A DNA stretch of 64,000 nt from Eupeodes corollae. Taxonomy: Eukaryota; Arthropoda; Insecta; Diptera; Syrphidae. This document shows, in pieces, positions 24,798 through 36,304 of the stretch. How positions within the stretch are numbered: the stretch's first letter is position 1; every line of letters starts with the position of its first letter. The translations under genes and the position numbers were made by a program. Below the pieces are notes generated by a model, which worked only from the letters and a program-made list of their open reading frames with translations, was not told the origin of the DNA and ran no database searches. The stretch is from NCBI RefSeq assembly GCF_945859685.1, contig NC_079147.1:266714572-266778571 (forward strand). Reading direction: 5' to 3'.

Positions 24798-25367
24798 TAG
24801 GTCCGTTCGCGTACCTTCTTAAAACAGTCTAATTTTAGGAAAAATTACGAAATTTAACTGAATCCTGTTCGCTTACTCAAAAATTTCGTTGTTTTTCGTA
24901 AAAGAGAGCGCTCACGAGAGAGTAAAATATTTCTCCAACTTACGATTTTTAGCCCAAGAAATTTCTTTGGGCTGATTTGTGAAAAGTGTCAAATTTGATG
25001 GAACTTCATATAAATTAAATAAAATGCTCACTTTTGCTGTCACTTATAAAATTAAAAATTCTTTTCAAGTTTCAATTTAATCAAGTTTTTTCAGAAAAAA
25101 AACAATATACCAGCATAATGTTGCTTGAAGTTCATGTTGTCTTAATTAATCCATTTACAAACAAATAAATAACTTCTAAACACAAAAAAACGATGATGTT
25201 TCAAAATTTATATTTTTTTGTTGACAGTCAAATTGTGGACAACATTTTTTGTTTTCCCGTTCGCTTACTTTTTTGTAGTTTTGTCTTTCTGTGAGAGAAT
25301 TTTACCCCCACTATTTAAAATATCTCCTTTTACGAATTTTAGTGCAGAAAGTAAGCGAACGGACCTA
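24798..25367. mobile_element. MITE with 11-bp terminal inverted repeats
   Basis: The termini are GGTCCGTTCGC (24800-24810) and GCGAACGGACC (25355-25365), perfect inverted repeats, each flanked by TA, which fits a TA target-site duplication. The 566-bp interior is AT-rich and non-coding. The internal motif TGTTCGCTTACT near 24887 and CGTTCGCTTACTTTTTT near 25259 suggest subterminal repeats of the terminal motif. No transposase is present, so mobility would depend on an autonomous partner, probably of a TA-targeting superfamily. Confidence 0.75.
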
Positions 25368-25960
25368 ATTTAAAAAAATGCGCATACAATATTTTTGTTT
25401 GAAATACAGAAATATCTTGAATAAATAATTCTATTGATATCATATATTATAATATTATACAAAATTGATATAAATTTAATTTAACTGAAGCTGAAGCTGA
25501 ACTAAATTTTAAAACTCTGAGAAATGCGGGTATTTGATACCTTAAGAATATTCTTATATAACGAAGATTTAAATGACAGTGTTTTAAACAAAAGAGAGTA
25601 AACTACAAAAACTACTACTAAAAGTTGTTTTTAGACTAGAACATATTCAGGGCGGATATTATTTTAGAAAAATCGCGTCATGGAATTTTAACGTTTTATG
25701 AAAATCCAATCAAAAATAATTAAAAAATGAACTTCTTGAATTTATAGACCGAAAACAGCTTAAAATTGAATTTTTGATTTAATAAATTCTTTTTTTTTTC
25801 AATTTTCTATCACATTTACAAAACTTTTTAAAACTAAAAATATGACATTGATATTTTCTCACAACATTTTTTTTACTTATCCATGAAATAATACAATGCA
25901 TGAATGGGTCGCACAAACTTGCTCACGTATCCAAAAAGTCTGTAAATAAAAGTACAAATA

Positions 25961-27264
25961 AAGGGTGATTTTTTTGAGGTTAGGATTATCATGCATTAGT
26001 ATTTGACAGATCACGCGGGATTTCAGACATGGTGTCAAAGAGAAAGATGCTCTGTATACTTTGACATTTCATCATGAATAGACTTACTAACGAGCAACGC
26101 TTGCAAATCATTGAATTTTATTACCAAAATCAGTGTTCGGTTCGAAATGTGTTTCGCGCTTTACGTCCGATTTATGGTCTACATAATCGACCAAGTGAGC
26201 AAACAATTAATGCGATTGAGACCAAGTTTCGCACTCAGTTTACTTTATTGGACATTAAACCAACCACACGAATGCGTACAGTGCGTACAGAAGAGAATAT
26301 TGCGTCTGTTTCTGAGAGTGTTGCTGAAGACCGTGAAATGTCGATTCGTCGCCGTTCGCAGCAATTGGGTTTGTGTTATTCGACTACATGGAAGATTTTA
26401 CGCAAAGATCTTGGTGTAAAACCGTATAAAATACAGCTCGTGCAAGAACTGAAGCCGAACGATCTCACACAACGTCGAATTTTCAGTGAATGGGCCCTAG
26501 AAAAGTTGGCAGAAAATCCGCTTTTTTATCGACAAATTTTGTTCAGCGATGAGGCTCATTTCTGGTTGAATGGCTACGTAAATAAGCAAAATTGCCGCAT
26601 TTGGAGTGAAGAGCAACCAGAAGCCGTTCAAGAACTGCCCATGCATCCCGAAAAATGCACTGTTTGGTGTGGTTTGTACGCTGGTGGAATCATTGGACCG
26701 TATTTTTTCAAAGATGCTGTTGGACGCAACGTTACGGTGAATGGCGATCGCTATCGTTCAATGCTAACAAACTTTTTGTTGCCAAAAATGGAAGAACTGA
26801 ACTTGGTTGACATGTGGTTTCATCAAGATGGCGCTACATATCACACAGCTCGCGATTCTATGGCCATTTTGAGGGAAAACTTCGGAGAACAATTCATCTC
26901 AAGGAATGGACCGGTAAGTTGGCCACCAAGATCATGCGATTTGACGCCTTTAGAGTATTTTTTGTGGGGCTATGTCAAGTCTAAGGTCTACACAAATAAG
27001 CCAGCCACTATTCCAGCTTTGGAAGACAACATTTCCGAAGAAATTCGGGCTATTCCGGCCGAAATACTCGAAAAAGTTACCCAAAATTGGACTTTCCGAA
27101 TTCAACACCTAAGACGCATCCGCGGTCAACATTTAAATGAAATTATCTTCAAAAAGTAAATGTCATAGACCAATCTAACGTTTCAAATAAAGAATCGATG
27201 AGATTTTGCAAATTTAATTCGTTTTTTTTTTTTAAAGTTCTCAAGCTCTTAAAAAATCACCGTT
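25961..27264 (+). mobile_element. Apparently complete rosa-type (DD41D) mariner-family transposon
   Basis: A 1304-bp element flanked by TA on both sides (25959-25960 and 27265-27266). The termini AAGGGTGATTTTTTT and, reverse-complemented from the right end, AACGGTGATTTTTTAAG match at all but one of the first 14 positions. Inside are a 113-bp leader, a full-length transposase ORF (26074-27159) and an AATAAA signal at 27186-27191. Size, TIR length and a single intron-less gene fit the rosa group of the Tc1/mariner superfamily. It is by far the youngest-looking element in the window. Confidence 0.9.
26074..27159 (+). CDS. Rosa-type Tc1/mariner transposase, full length, third catalytic Asp replaced by Glu
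   Basis: This 361-aa protein would bind the element's terminal repeats and carry out cut-and-paste transposition in the nucleus. The first Met (MNRLTNEQRLQIIEFYYQN) starts the N-terminal helix-turn-helix (roughly residues 1-55, the DUF4817-type region). A second DNA-binding segment lies at about 70-125 (EENIASVSESV, IRRRSQQLGLCYSTTWKILR). The RNase H-like catalytic core runs from about 155 to 300: D159 in LFSDEAHFWLNG, D252 in WFHQDGATYHTA, and the third position in CDLTPLEYFLWGY. Counting 41 residues after D252 lands on E294, where the family has Asp, so this copy is DD41E. The C-terminus is the usual QNWTFRIQHLRR...RGQHLNE block. The frame is open throughout. Activity is uncertain because of E294; in other mariners Asp/Glu exchange at this site is known to harm activity. 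Confidence 0.9.
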   Translation: MNRLTNEQRLQIIEFYYQNQCSVRNVFRALRPIYGLHNRPSEQTINAIETKFRTQFTLLDIKPTTRMRTVRTEENIASVSESVAEDREMSIRRRSQQLGLCYSTTWKILRKDLGVKPYKIQLVQELKPNDLTQRRIFSEWALEKLAENPLFYRQILFSDEAHFWLNGYVNKQNCRIWSEEQPEAVQELPMHPEKCTVWCGLYAGGIIGPYFFKDAVGRNVTVNGDRYRSMLTNFLLPKMEELNLVDMWFHQDGATYHTARDSMAILRENFGEQFISRNGPVSWPPRSCDLTPLEYFLWGYVKSKVYTNKPATIPALEDNISEEIRAIPAEILEKVTQNWTFRIQHLRRIRGQHLNEIIFKK

Positions 27265-27839
27265 TATTTCATGTTTTTTAAAATTTTAAAATGTACCCGC
27301 AAAAAATGTTGTTTTCAAAAATTTAAATGCCAGTTAATTTCTCAAAAAACCTTAATTTTGTAAAATTTGTATTCGAAAATCATTAAATCGGTTTTTAAAT
27401 TATTGTGTTTATAAGTATACAATTGTTCAGATTTAGTATACAAATAAAAAAACGCCTAACGCGAATCGGCTACAGGTATAGAAGGACAAAATTGACTTTT
27501 TTCGACATTTACACCATCGTAATGTTATATTTGATCAAAATGTCGAGTACAAAATTTTGTACGAATGCAGCTCCTTTATGTCGAATGTAGATCCTTTTTG
27601 TCGCAAGTAAAATGTGAATATTTTTGTTTGTTTCAATTTGTTTTGTTTATATTTTAAAAAGGTGTTTTTCACTTACAAGAATTTATTGAAAATAATTTTA
27701 AACATTGTTTTTAAATAGCTCATGAAAATAAAACATTTTTAACAAAAAGTCAAAGAAATAAAAAAAGTATTTTTAACAGCATTTGCTGAATTTTTCAAAT
27801 CCAATTTTATTGACTCCAACAACCTTTCAAACTATTCGA
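27265..27839. other. AT-rich spacer
   Basis: No recognisable gene or repeat between the rosa-type element and the jockey relic. Confidence 0.5.
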
Positions 27840-28126
27840 TTGGTAATTCTGTACATTGTATGAATATACCTGATCACTTAAGATTTTCAATATCTGAAGT
27901 AGAAGCGGCTTATTCTGGCGTAAATGAAGATACGAATGCTGGTCCTGATGGAATTCCACACACAACACACTTATAGAGTCTTTTGTGTTATTTTCAATAG
28001 TTTACTAACATATTATGGTGAATTTCTTTCACAGTGGAAAACATCTTTTGTACCTCCTATTCACAAAAGTATCCCAATACGAGATACTGACCCATCACTT
28101 AAATATCTTCAATATCCAAATTATTT
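27840..28126 (+). pseudogene. Jockey-like reverse transcriptase, 5' piece
   Basis: The reading is EVEAAYSGVNEDTNAGPDGI, a frame slip, then FCVIFNSLLTYYGEFLSQW and KTSFVPPIHKS. These are the start of a jockey-type reverse transcriptase domain (A.PDGIP block, then W.......I.KS). It is interrupted at 28127 by an inverted repeat A copy and resumes at about 29212, so the two pieces were once one element. Confidence 0.7.
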
Positions 28127-29211
28127 GAAAAAGAGGATGTGATGCTACCTACACTGATAACTTTCCATCCCGTCTGTCAATTTGACTTGTTTGTAGGTTT
28201 TCGTGTTGGGTTAAAAATTTGTCGGTTGAATTATTCTTTAAAATTTAAAAATTACCAACAATATTTTTCATATAAACAAAATAGCTTAGTTTGAAAATAT
28301 AGTTTTGTTAAATGGATTTTTAGTCGAAAACAAATTTTTACCAATTTTAGTAGAATTTCTTAAATTTTTACAAATTGGATGAATGAAATTAATTTCAGAG
28401 ATATCAAAAACCGAACATCAATTTTTACAAAATTTTGAGCACTATTTTTTGTGGATATTATTTTTTTGAGAAAAATCGTACTGTTGGATAAAAATAAAAA
28501 ACTACTGAATTTCGAAAACAATATTTTCTGTGAAATAAAAAAAAATTGAAGACATTATTTTTAATTTTTGAAAAGCCATTAGAGACGAAAGTAAATTTTT
28601 CTAAGTTAAAGTATTGTTTTTTGGTTGGGTTTTTATTTTTTGTAAAAAAAACAGTCAGTTCGATTTTTCTCAAAACCTTACCAGATGTTAAGAACGTTAT
28701 TTTTCGTTGCACGAAATTGTTTTGGAGATACAAAATTAAAGAGAGAGTAAAATTTTTAAAATTTTTTTTTATTTATAAAAAAAACCGTTGATTGGATTTT
28801 TTTTCGGAAAATATATTAGTTTGGTATCACGTTATAATATACTATGTAAAATTTTTTTCAAGTTTCTAGCATTTTTGCTTCGTAAGATATTTAGGGTTAA
28901 CCAACATTTTCATCTTTTTTTTAAACTGCTATGGTAAAAAAAACCGTCCACTCAATTTTTTTAATAGCCCTTTCTGTATCTTTCCTGCCTTATTATCTGT
29001 ATAACAAAATTTATATATTTGAAGTCTTAATCTCTTCTGGTTCTTGAGCTATCGACCACGAAAAAAACGTCGCGAAGGTACGTACACGCGCAAGCATAGA
29101 CATCTTTCTAAAAATCTTTTATTTCGACTCTAGGAACCTTGAAACATCGAGAAATGTCAAAATTTTTAGTTTGACAAATCGGACCTATTACAATAACTTC
29201 CTATGGGAACT
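28127..29211 (-). repeat. Repeat A, copy 4 (inverted), inside a jockey-like element
   Basis: It begins GAAAAAGAGGATGTGATGC then TGATAACTTTCCATCCCGTC (reverse complement of the family right end). It ends AGGAACCTTGAAACATCGAG, GACAAATCGGACCTATTACA and ATAACTTCCTATGGGAA (reverse complement of the left end). The T-rich body has the usual tandem-unit motifs ('tttttctcaaaaccttaccagatgttaagaacgtta'). Reverse transcriptase sequence lies on both sides. Confidence 0.75.
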
Positions 29212-30125
29212 AAATTTTGTATTACAAGAAACCATATCCCCTTGCCAGGATGGTTTTGAATCAGGCAGATTGCAATCTTGCAAAAATAAAATATATAAGA
29301 TTTTATTCAAGCATGCAAATAAAAATAGATTCGATTATATTAAACCCATTTTCAGTCACATCAGGCGTTCCACAAGGTACATCGTTGTTCCTTAAATTTA
29401 TTATCTACCTTAAAGATATTTTTACAAACTATATTCGCCTTTTGTTTGCAGATGGCTTCAATATTTTAGATGTATTAAAAGTTCAACCGACTGCTTCTTC
29501 AAAATGATATCACCAAATTGAATAAATGCTTCAAAACAAATTAATTGAGCTTAGAAATTTCTTAATGTGAATATTTTTCTTTAACTCGTTCTTTATTACC
29601 TATTGTTTTTAATTAAAGCATTGAAAATAATTTAATCAATAGAGTTTCGGTAAAAAAAGATCTTAAAGTCATATTTGACTCCAAGCTGAACTTCATAAGT
29701 CATATAGAATATATAGTAAAAAAGGCCAACTCCATGCTGGGCTTTGTCTCACTAAATTCTTTCTGTTTAAAGGAACCTTACCCACTGAAATCCCTTTACA
29801 TTGCATATGTAAAGTTCAACCTGGAATATTGCTGAGTTGTAGGGAACCCATATTATTATAACCATATTAGTAGAATCGAAAAAGTTCAAAAAGATTTTAC
29901 AAGATTTGTAGTAAATAAACTAGAATGGAACATTGAAATACCTTCGTACAATGTTAGGTATCCGCTTATTATTATTAGGAAATTAGAAAACCGCCGGAAG
30001 ATGTTTGCTATAACTTTTATTAAGGATATCTCATCATATAATGTTAATTTTCCTTTTCTTTTATTTCTTGTAGATCTTTACATTGCATCTCGAGAGTTAA
30101 GAAATCGAGCCTATTTTTCGCAGTG
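29212..30125 (+). pseudogene. Jockey-like reverse transcriptase, 3' piece
   Basis: It resumes after repeat A with an RT middle region (ISPCQDGFESGR) and VTSGVPQGTSLFLKFIIYL, where family members read GVPQGS.LGP. Next comes LLFADGFNIL at about 29435, the FADD motif with the second Asp changed to Gly, so the catalytic site is lost. The thumb follows: VKKDLKVIFDSKLNFISHIE, YIVKKANSMLGFVSLNS, LKSLYIAYVKFNLEYC, then a stop, YNHISRIEKVQKDFTRFVV and SRELRNRAYF. Deletions and stops make it dead. Confidence 0.75.
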
Positions 30126-32595
30126 CTAGGGAAATTAATAATTTATCAAATAACTTTGATTCTAATTTTTATTTTATTAGAATATCTTTTAAAAACATCT
30201 TAAGTTTATATTTTTTAGCTAATAGGATTCAAATCCTGTTATTATTAAAATAATAATACTATTACAATGTTTACATAATGTTTTTATAATAATTTCATTG
30301 CTCTATTTAAGTATATAGACTCTATTTGATGTAAATACATAAAATTTAAAAACAATACAAATAAGCATTGTTTATTATTTTTGTCACACTAATAAGCCTT
30401 GAATGTTGGAACATTTAAAAGAGGAGCTAACATAGATATACGTAAGGTAATCCAGTGTGCGGCCAAAAGAAAAATCTCTATACTTCGAGTTTTAAACCGA
30501 ATTTGAAAGTACAAATATAAAATTCTCAAGAACTGCATATGACCTTGTTGTTAATCTTATATGAAATTTTTGTAATGATCTTGTTAAATTGTATTTAAAT
30601 TTTACAACCATTAACACAAAAATTTGGATAATCAATCTAGACATTAACGAAAAATTAAAAATAAATATAATACATTATTTACAGTTTACGTATATGTACT
30701 TTAATTGACTATCAACATTCTTGGAACAAATCAGAAACCAAGGCAGGTACAGATAAACAATTTCATTGGTTTTTATGTCATTCTATTGTCAATTTTTAAT
30801 AACACTTCGAATTTCTAAAGAAATATTTTAAAAATTAGGAAAGAACCTGAAAAACCAAACTCTTTGTCCCATAGTCTCATCTCATGCAAGCTAATAATTT
30901 TGCCAACCATAGAAATGAATTTCATAAATTTCCTTAAAAACAATGGTTAGAAGCTATTTAGTAAAATCAACTTCAAAGAAGTTAATAATTACATAATGTT
31001 TGAACTTCTTCAAGCTATAAGAGATAATCTTCAATGAAGATTTTAGATACTACGTATTATGTGTCCTTTGATATATATATAACCAGTTGAACTCTTCAGG
31101 AAACACTTTATCATGATCTTAATGGTTTGACATATCCGCATCAAGTAGATGGTACCCAATCCACCTATAAACATAGGAACTTGATAATTTTGAGGAAATA
31201 TTCGTGAAAGGTAGGCAATGGCACTTTATTCTAAAAAGCTTCAAAGAACACAAAAAAAAAAGATGATAAAAGAAAACGCTCAGTAATTAGTCCTTCATCA
31301 GTCCTTCATCAACTTTCACGTTGATTACTTGTTTAAAAAAAGCAGATATATTCATAAATCATAATAAAGATACATCTACATATATTTTTATAAAGCTACA
31401 TAACTTTCTTTTCTTTTGATCCAGGAAAACCAAACATACACGACCTATCGCAAGTTGCAATCAGAATATATTTTTGTGAAAGGAAAAGGACACCCTCTTA
31501 TTGCTCTTGTATCTATCTATAGGAGAGAAAGCACGCGTGCTCCTCGTCCTCGGGTGGTATCATCTATCCGTAAAAGTTTAATAAGCTCTATATCTCGGTT
31601 CTGCACTTCATGCCGACAAAAAGCCAATTAAAATACACAAGCGCACAAATTGTCCTTTCAATTTTATATTTTTTGTATTTCAATTTTTATTTTTATTTTT
31701 ATTACACATTTTTACATCTTTTATTTTTTTCGTTCGTTTGTGTTTTTCTTTCTTTCATTCGAGAGCGCAACAGATTTTTTAGGCTTTTGGAAGAAGTCCA
31801 CCTCATCCGCCTTGAACAAAAAGAAAAGAAAGCAACAACAACAACAAAAATTAAAACTCGCTATTGCTACTTTCACTATAGGTACTATAACAATCCCTAT
31901 AAAAAGGACTTCAGTGTATATTCATATGCGCCAGAGGAGCAGCACTTCACTTTGTGTTGTTCGCATTGTGAGTATAAAAAGGAACCACATGGCAAAACTT
32001 GAAAGCTTTTAGCGAAATCCTTTTATGTGCGAGATTCTTGTGATTGTTGTTGTTCACGTTGATTGTTGGGAATAGCGTCATTATACTTTGTCATGATGAT
32101 GTTGAAAGCAGCGTGCCGCCTCCTTTTTCAAATAGATTCTCTACTAAGTCCTGTATAAAGGTATAGGTATAGAGGTAGGCATCTAACTTCTTTTGCGTAT
32201 AAAGGAGTATGGTAGAAGTATAGTATAAGAGAAATCCTTAAATTCAAAGGTATTTTTGTAGATGAAGTATTTTGGAGAGGTTTCGACATTTTTTTTTAGT
32301 TTGTTTTGAATTTTGTTGTAAAGAAATAAGCGTGTTGTTCTGTAGTTTTGAGGTTTTTGACTTTTAATAATGAATTCAGTCGGAAAAGACTAAATATAAG
32401 CAAACGTTTTGCCATCAATAAAAACAGGCTCTTCCAATAAGATGTTACATTTTGAATACCCCACTGTTCGGGCGGCTGTTGCTTATGAAGCTGCCATAAT
32501 TTGACTTTTCACAAGTAATTTTTAAAAATGAAATGATAGACATTTCAACAAGGCAATGAAATAGTTACAATTCAATTCACAAATGGATAACATTT
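30126..32595. other. AT-rich DNA, no gene recognised
   Basis: Between 30126 and 31400 I see nothing nameable. From about 31440 to 32020 the composition is more mixed, with T-rich tracts (31650-31730) and two TATAAAAA matches near 31899 and 31976. The two overlapping frames there (31610-32002 and 31650-32012) are low-complexity F/Y-rich and probably incidental. Confidence 0.4.
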
Positions 32596-32599
32596 TGCT

Positions 32600-33070
32600 G
32601 TCACAGTTTTTAAAACAAAGCACAGAACCGTATGCGTCGCTTAAGACCGTCTAGGAAAGGAATATTGCTACTGCAGCTCGTAGGAGTGACGAAACCCCTG
32701 GCTTGATGTTTCTTTGTCGGATGAATTAGGCAATTCACAAATAACATGACACGCGTTTTTGAATACAAATTTAGAACTTAAGACTTTTTATGTTTAGTTA
32801 ACACAAAAGCTCAAGCAGGTTCGATCAACAGCAATTTTGTATCTTCGCTGGCTTGGTCCTTGAAATCCATCAAAATGTTTCGAATCTTCATCTAAAAGTC
32901 ATCTTCTGCGATAAGGGCAATTTCATATCAGAATTTATCTTCATAAGCAGAATTTTAGATCTTTGAGCTTGGAAACTTAAAAAATGGTTGCTTAAAAAAC
33001 CATCAACGTTTTACAGTTTGGTGCGATTTTTGGACTGGATGGCGGTGTGACTGGACTTAAATTATAATAA
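32600..33070 (+). pseudogene. Heavily decayed rosa-type transposase relic
   Basis: Short aligned pieces in different frames follow the family order: ERNIATAARSSDETPGL (family EENIA.VSESV.......), VQLTQKLKQV (family IQLVQELKP), LKVIFCDKGNF (family FSDEAHF, Asp kept), LHKQNFRSL (family VNKQNCRIW) and RFTVWCDFWTGW (family VTVWCGLWAGG). The C-terminal half is absent. The order and spacing persuade me more than any single match. Confidence 0.6.
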
Positions 33071-33361
33071 AGTTAGATAAGTGAGACTCTTAACTAGTGA
33101 ATGGATTTCGCTTTGAAGTCATAATTTTAGATACTACCTTGTATAAGTATTTTACCTTTTTTCGAGACGACTGCAAATGTGGTGTTATAGAAATGTTTGG
33201 AAACATTTGTTAACATTAAATTTCAACCACGATTAGAGTGTTTCGATTGTGTTTCAATAATCATTTGTTTGTAAATCACTGAATTAATGATTTGTTTTTT
33301 TAAGTCGCAGGAACAATCTAGTTACCAGAGTGGCTGAGAAAATGAATACTTGTCTTCTATA
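33071..33361. other. AT-rich spacer
   Basis: Nothing recognised. Confidence 0.4.
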
Positions 33362-34165
33362 TATTATTTGCGAAATATCGAAAACCGAACATCAATTTTT
33401 ACAAATTTTTGGTACAATTTTTTGTAGATTTTAATTTTTTTTTATGACAAAGCTGGCTGATGGATTTCTATACAAAATGTACTGAATATTGAAAACAATA
33501 ATTTCTGTGAGATAAAAATAGTTTGAAGTCAATTTTTTTTTTAAAAGATATTTGAGTCGAAAGTAAATTCTTACTAAGTTTTAGTATTGTTTTATTTTTT
33601 TTTGTAAAAATACTGCCAATTCATTTTTTCTTAAAATTTTTCCAAATGCTGAAAACATTATTTCTTATAAGATAAAATTAGTCTTAAGCCAAATTTTTGA
33701 AAAGATATTTGAGTCGAAAATCAATTTTTACCAATTTTTTGTTAGGTTTTAATTTTCGGACAAAAACTGTCAACTTGATTTTTCTCAAAATTTGACCGAA
33801 AAAACAATTTTTTTTTAAGATTAAATTATTTTGAAGCCAGTATCTTATGGTTTTGCAAAGATATTTGAGTGGAAAATCAATTTTTGACAACTTTTAGTAA
33901 TGTGTTTTTTAGGTTTTAATTTTTGTATACAAAAAACTGTCAATTTTATTTTTCTCAAAATGTTACCAAACATTATTTTCGTTGCACAAAATTATTTTGG
34001 AGATAAAATGATTTTTGTTCGTAAGATATTCGAGGTGACAAGTGACAAATGATTTATAAAAAAAAACTTTAATTTGATTTTTTCCCAAAAATATATTTGT
34101 TTTGTATTACGGTACAATTTATAATATTAAATTTAACTCAAGTCTCTAACGTTATTAATGCTTTA
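33362..34165 (-). repeat. Repeat A, copy 5 (inverted, ends missing)
   Basis: 'gaaatatcgaaaaccgaacatcaatttttacaaa' matches copy 4 at about 28398-28430. At least three tandem core units follow (AAAAGATATTTGAGTCGAAA recurs at about 33540 and 33700). It ends near 'tcaagtctctaacgtt', short of the family hairpin end, about 15 bp before the palindromic element starts. Confidence 0.65.
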
Positions 34166-34400
34166 AAAGGCTTATATACAGGGTGTCCCGTAAGTAATGG
34201 ATAACCCTGAAATGCCGCATAGTAGACTTTATGACCGTCCTGAAAACTGATAAAAAAAAATCTATCCCGACCACAAGAAAAGTTATATGCATTTTTTTGT
34301 TCAGTGCATTATTTTTTTTCTTGCTTTACATTTTTGAATATCACGACTACAAGTGAATGAGTTCCATCATTTTTTTTGCAGGAATATTTTACATTACTTC

Positions 34401-34962
34401 TGCCAACACATAAGTAGAAGAAAATTATTATAGCTGTTGGAATTCTTAGAGAAAAAATTATTTAACATTGAATTTCAATGCAAAACTTGAAATCAAATAA
34501 TTTTTGAAAAAGTTAAATCACAGCTGGTATATAAAAAATGCATAAATACCTGAGTGGCCAACTATTTTAAAAATATGAGCGTTAAATGTAGATTTCAAAA
34601 TGGTATTACTTATTATTATATCTAGAGTCAATAGCAAGTTATTGGTAAAAATCTGCAATACTAGAGTAAATTAAGCAAAAACAAAAGTTATCAAAATTAG
34701 CACAGTAAACGTGAAAATAAAACCAAGCGTTGAACATAGCAGATTTTTGATTTATTGGCTGTTCCTACGATATTGTCCCAATGATAAACCCAAGCTTTCA
34801 ACTTCTAGGGCCGAATGCATTATTTATAAAAATGTCAAAAAAGTGCAAAAAACGGTTACATTTTCGAGCTTGTTTTGAATTTTACCTGTTCTATTGGGCT
34901 TTAACAAACCCATCAAATATTTTGCTATAAGTTTATTTGTTAACTTCTCCAAACAAAAAGTC
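34401..34962 (+). repeat. Inner inverted repeat flanking the arm transposase (left copy)
   Basis: TGCCAACACATAAG... to ...AAACAAAAAGT is repeated in inverse orientation at 36305-36850 with scattered mismatches and small indels (for example a 19-bp gap near 34416-34434). Mirror copies in the other arm lie at about 40895-41440 and 42784-43345, so the block occurs four times. Confidence 0.8.
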
Positions 34963-35215
34963 TTCTGATTTAATTTTAATTGAGTTTTTTGAACAGTAAA
35001 TTGTAAGATCCTGAGAAAGTGATAACGCATAAAATCGTAAGTTTTTTAAATTTTGAATTAAAGTTTTTGTAATTTGATCTTAATTCATAAGATTAAGGCG
35101 CTGACGAACACTTATTTATATCGTTTTTATTGTTCATTCTTCAGAAAAATTAACGGTCTAAATAGCGTTTTCCTGAACCAGCTTTTTGATAATTAAGACA
35201 TTTGATTGAACTTTT

Positions 35216-36188
35216 TTGATGCTACGTATTCTGTATTCTGCACAAGAATATGCAAACATGCATTTCATTAATGGAGAGTGCAAAGGCAACGCAAACGAAG
35301 CTGCGACTCTGTGTAGGGAAAGGTACCCTAACGCACGTCACTCGAATTATCGAGTGTTTATTAGAGTCCATAGCTGTTTCTCGGAAGGAAGGTTGCCTGG
35401 TAGTGGTGTTGGTGGCGCAGGCGTGGGACGACCCCCTCGAAAGGAATACTGAAGACTTAGTGCTTGCGGAACTTAACAGAGATCCTACAGTATCAATCCG
35501 AGCAATAGCACGACGCACTGGGATCGCACTGCGCACTGCCTTTCACCTAACACGGTTGAAAACTTTCCAGACGCAAGATTTTGAAACGAGAAGGAGTTTT
35601 TGTCGACAAATTATACTGAAAATTGAAAAAGATCCGCAGTTTGTTGGCAAAATTCTTTTGATAATCTCCACTTCTGGGCACTACAAAACCCAAACATCCA
35701 TGAGGGAAGACAGGTCCCAGTACCAATTCAAAATAAACTATTGGACTGGGATTCTAAATGGGAAAATAATTGGACTCTTTGATTTGCCGGGGATTTTCAC
35801 TATCCAAGAATATTTGGAGTTAATCCAAAATGATCTCCCAACCTTGCTGGAAAAAGTGCCTCAAGAACTAAAGGAATCCCATTGGCTTCAAAATGATGGT
35901 TGTCCAGCACAGGTCTATGCTGTGCCTGTGCGGGCATATTTAAATGCCAGATATCCAGGCAGATGGATAGGACGTCTGGGACCAATTTTATGACCACCCT
36001 GTTCACCAGACCTAAATCCACTTGATTTTTTGTATTGGGGATGCATTAAGGAAATCGTATACAGCAAGCCAATCATATCTTTAGAGAAGCTAAGAAATCG
36101 TATGGAGGCAGCTGCATTACAAATTTCTGAGCAAAACCTTGCACGTTCACTTATACCTTCATTTATTCGGAGGTGCGCACCTGTATAA
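35216..36188 (+). pseudogene. Broken Tc1/mariner-like (DUF4817-type) transposase, left-arm copy
   Basis: The N-terminus reads in frame from 35216: YANMHFINGECKGNANEAAT, LCRERYPNARHSNYRVFIRV, then GVGRPPRKEY and a stop. This is the helix-turn-helix region of insect DUF4817-type transposases. A one-base frameshift near 35450 moves it to the frame of 35250-35993 (EDLVLAELNRDPTVSIRAIA, RRTGIALRTAF). The segment that should hold the first catalytic Asp (an ILFSDEA-type block) is missing between VGKIL and INYWTGILNGKIIGLF. The second motif is present as LQNDGCPAQV, followed by YLNARYPGRWIGRLGPI. A TGA at 35991-35993 replaces the conserved Trp. Beyond it the frame continues PPCSPDLNPLDFLYWG...IVYSKPI to a natural stop at 36186. 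About 42 residues separate the last two acidic residues. Confidence 0.8.
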
Positions 36189-36304
36189 GAGTGGGTGGAA
36201 AACAGTTTGAGCATTTGCTTTAAATAAAAAAAAAAATAAAAAATTATCTATTTTTGTTTCTGTTTTCTAACTAAGTGATCAGGTGATTAAAAGCTGGCTC
36301 AAAA

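Noticed and set aside
31610..32012. Two overlapping 120-130 codon ORFs rich in Phe and Tyr
   Set aside because: Low-complexity T-rich sequence read in two frames; neither resembles a known protein.
35222..35536. 104-codon minus-strand ORF in the palindrome arm and its mirror at 42210-42524
   Set aside because: It lies opposite the transposase frame and has no family signature; it is a shadow of the transposase pseudogene.
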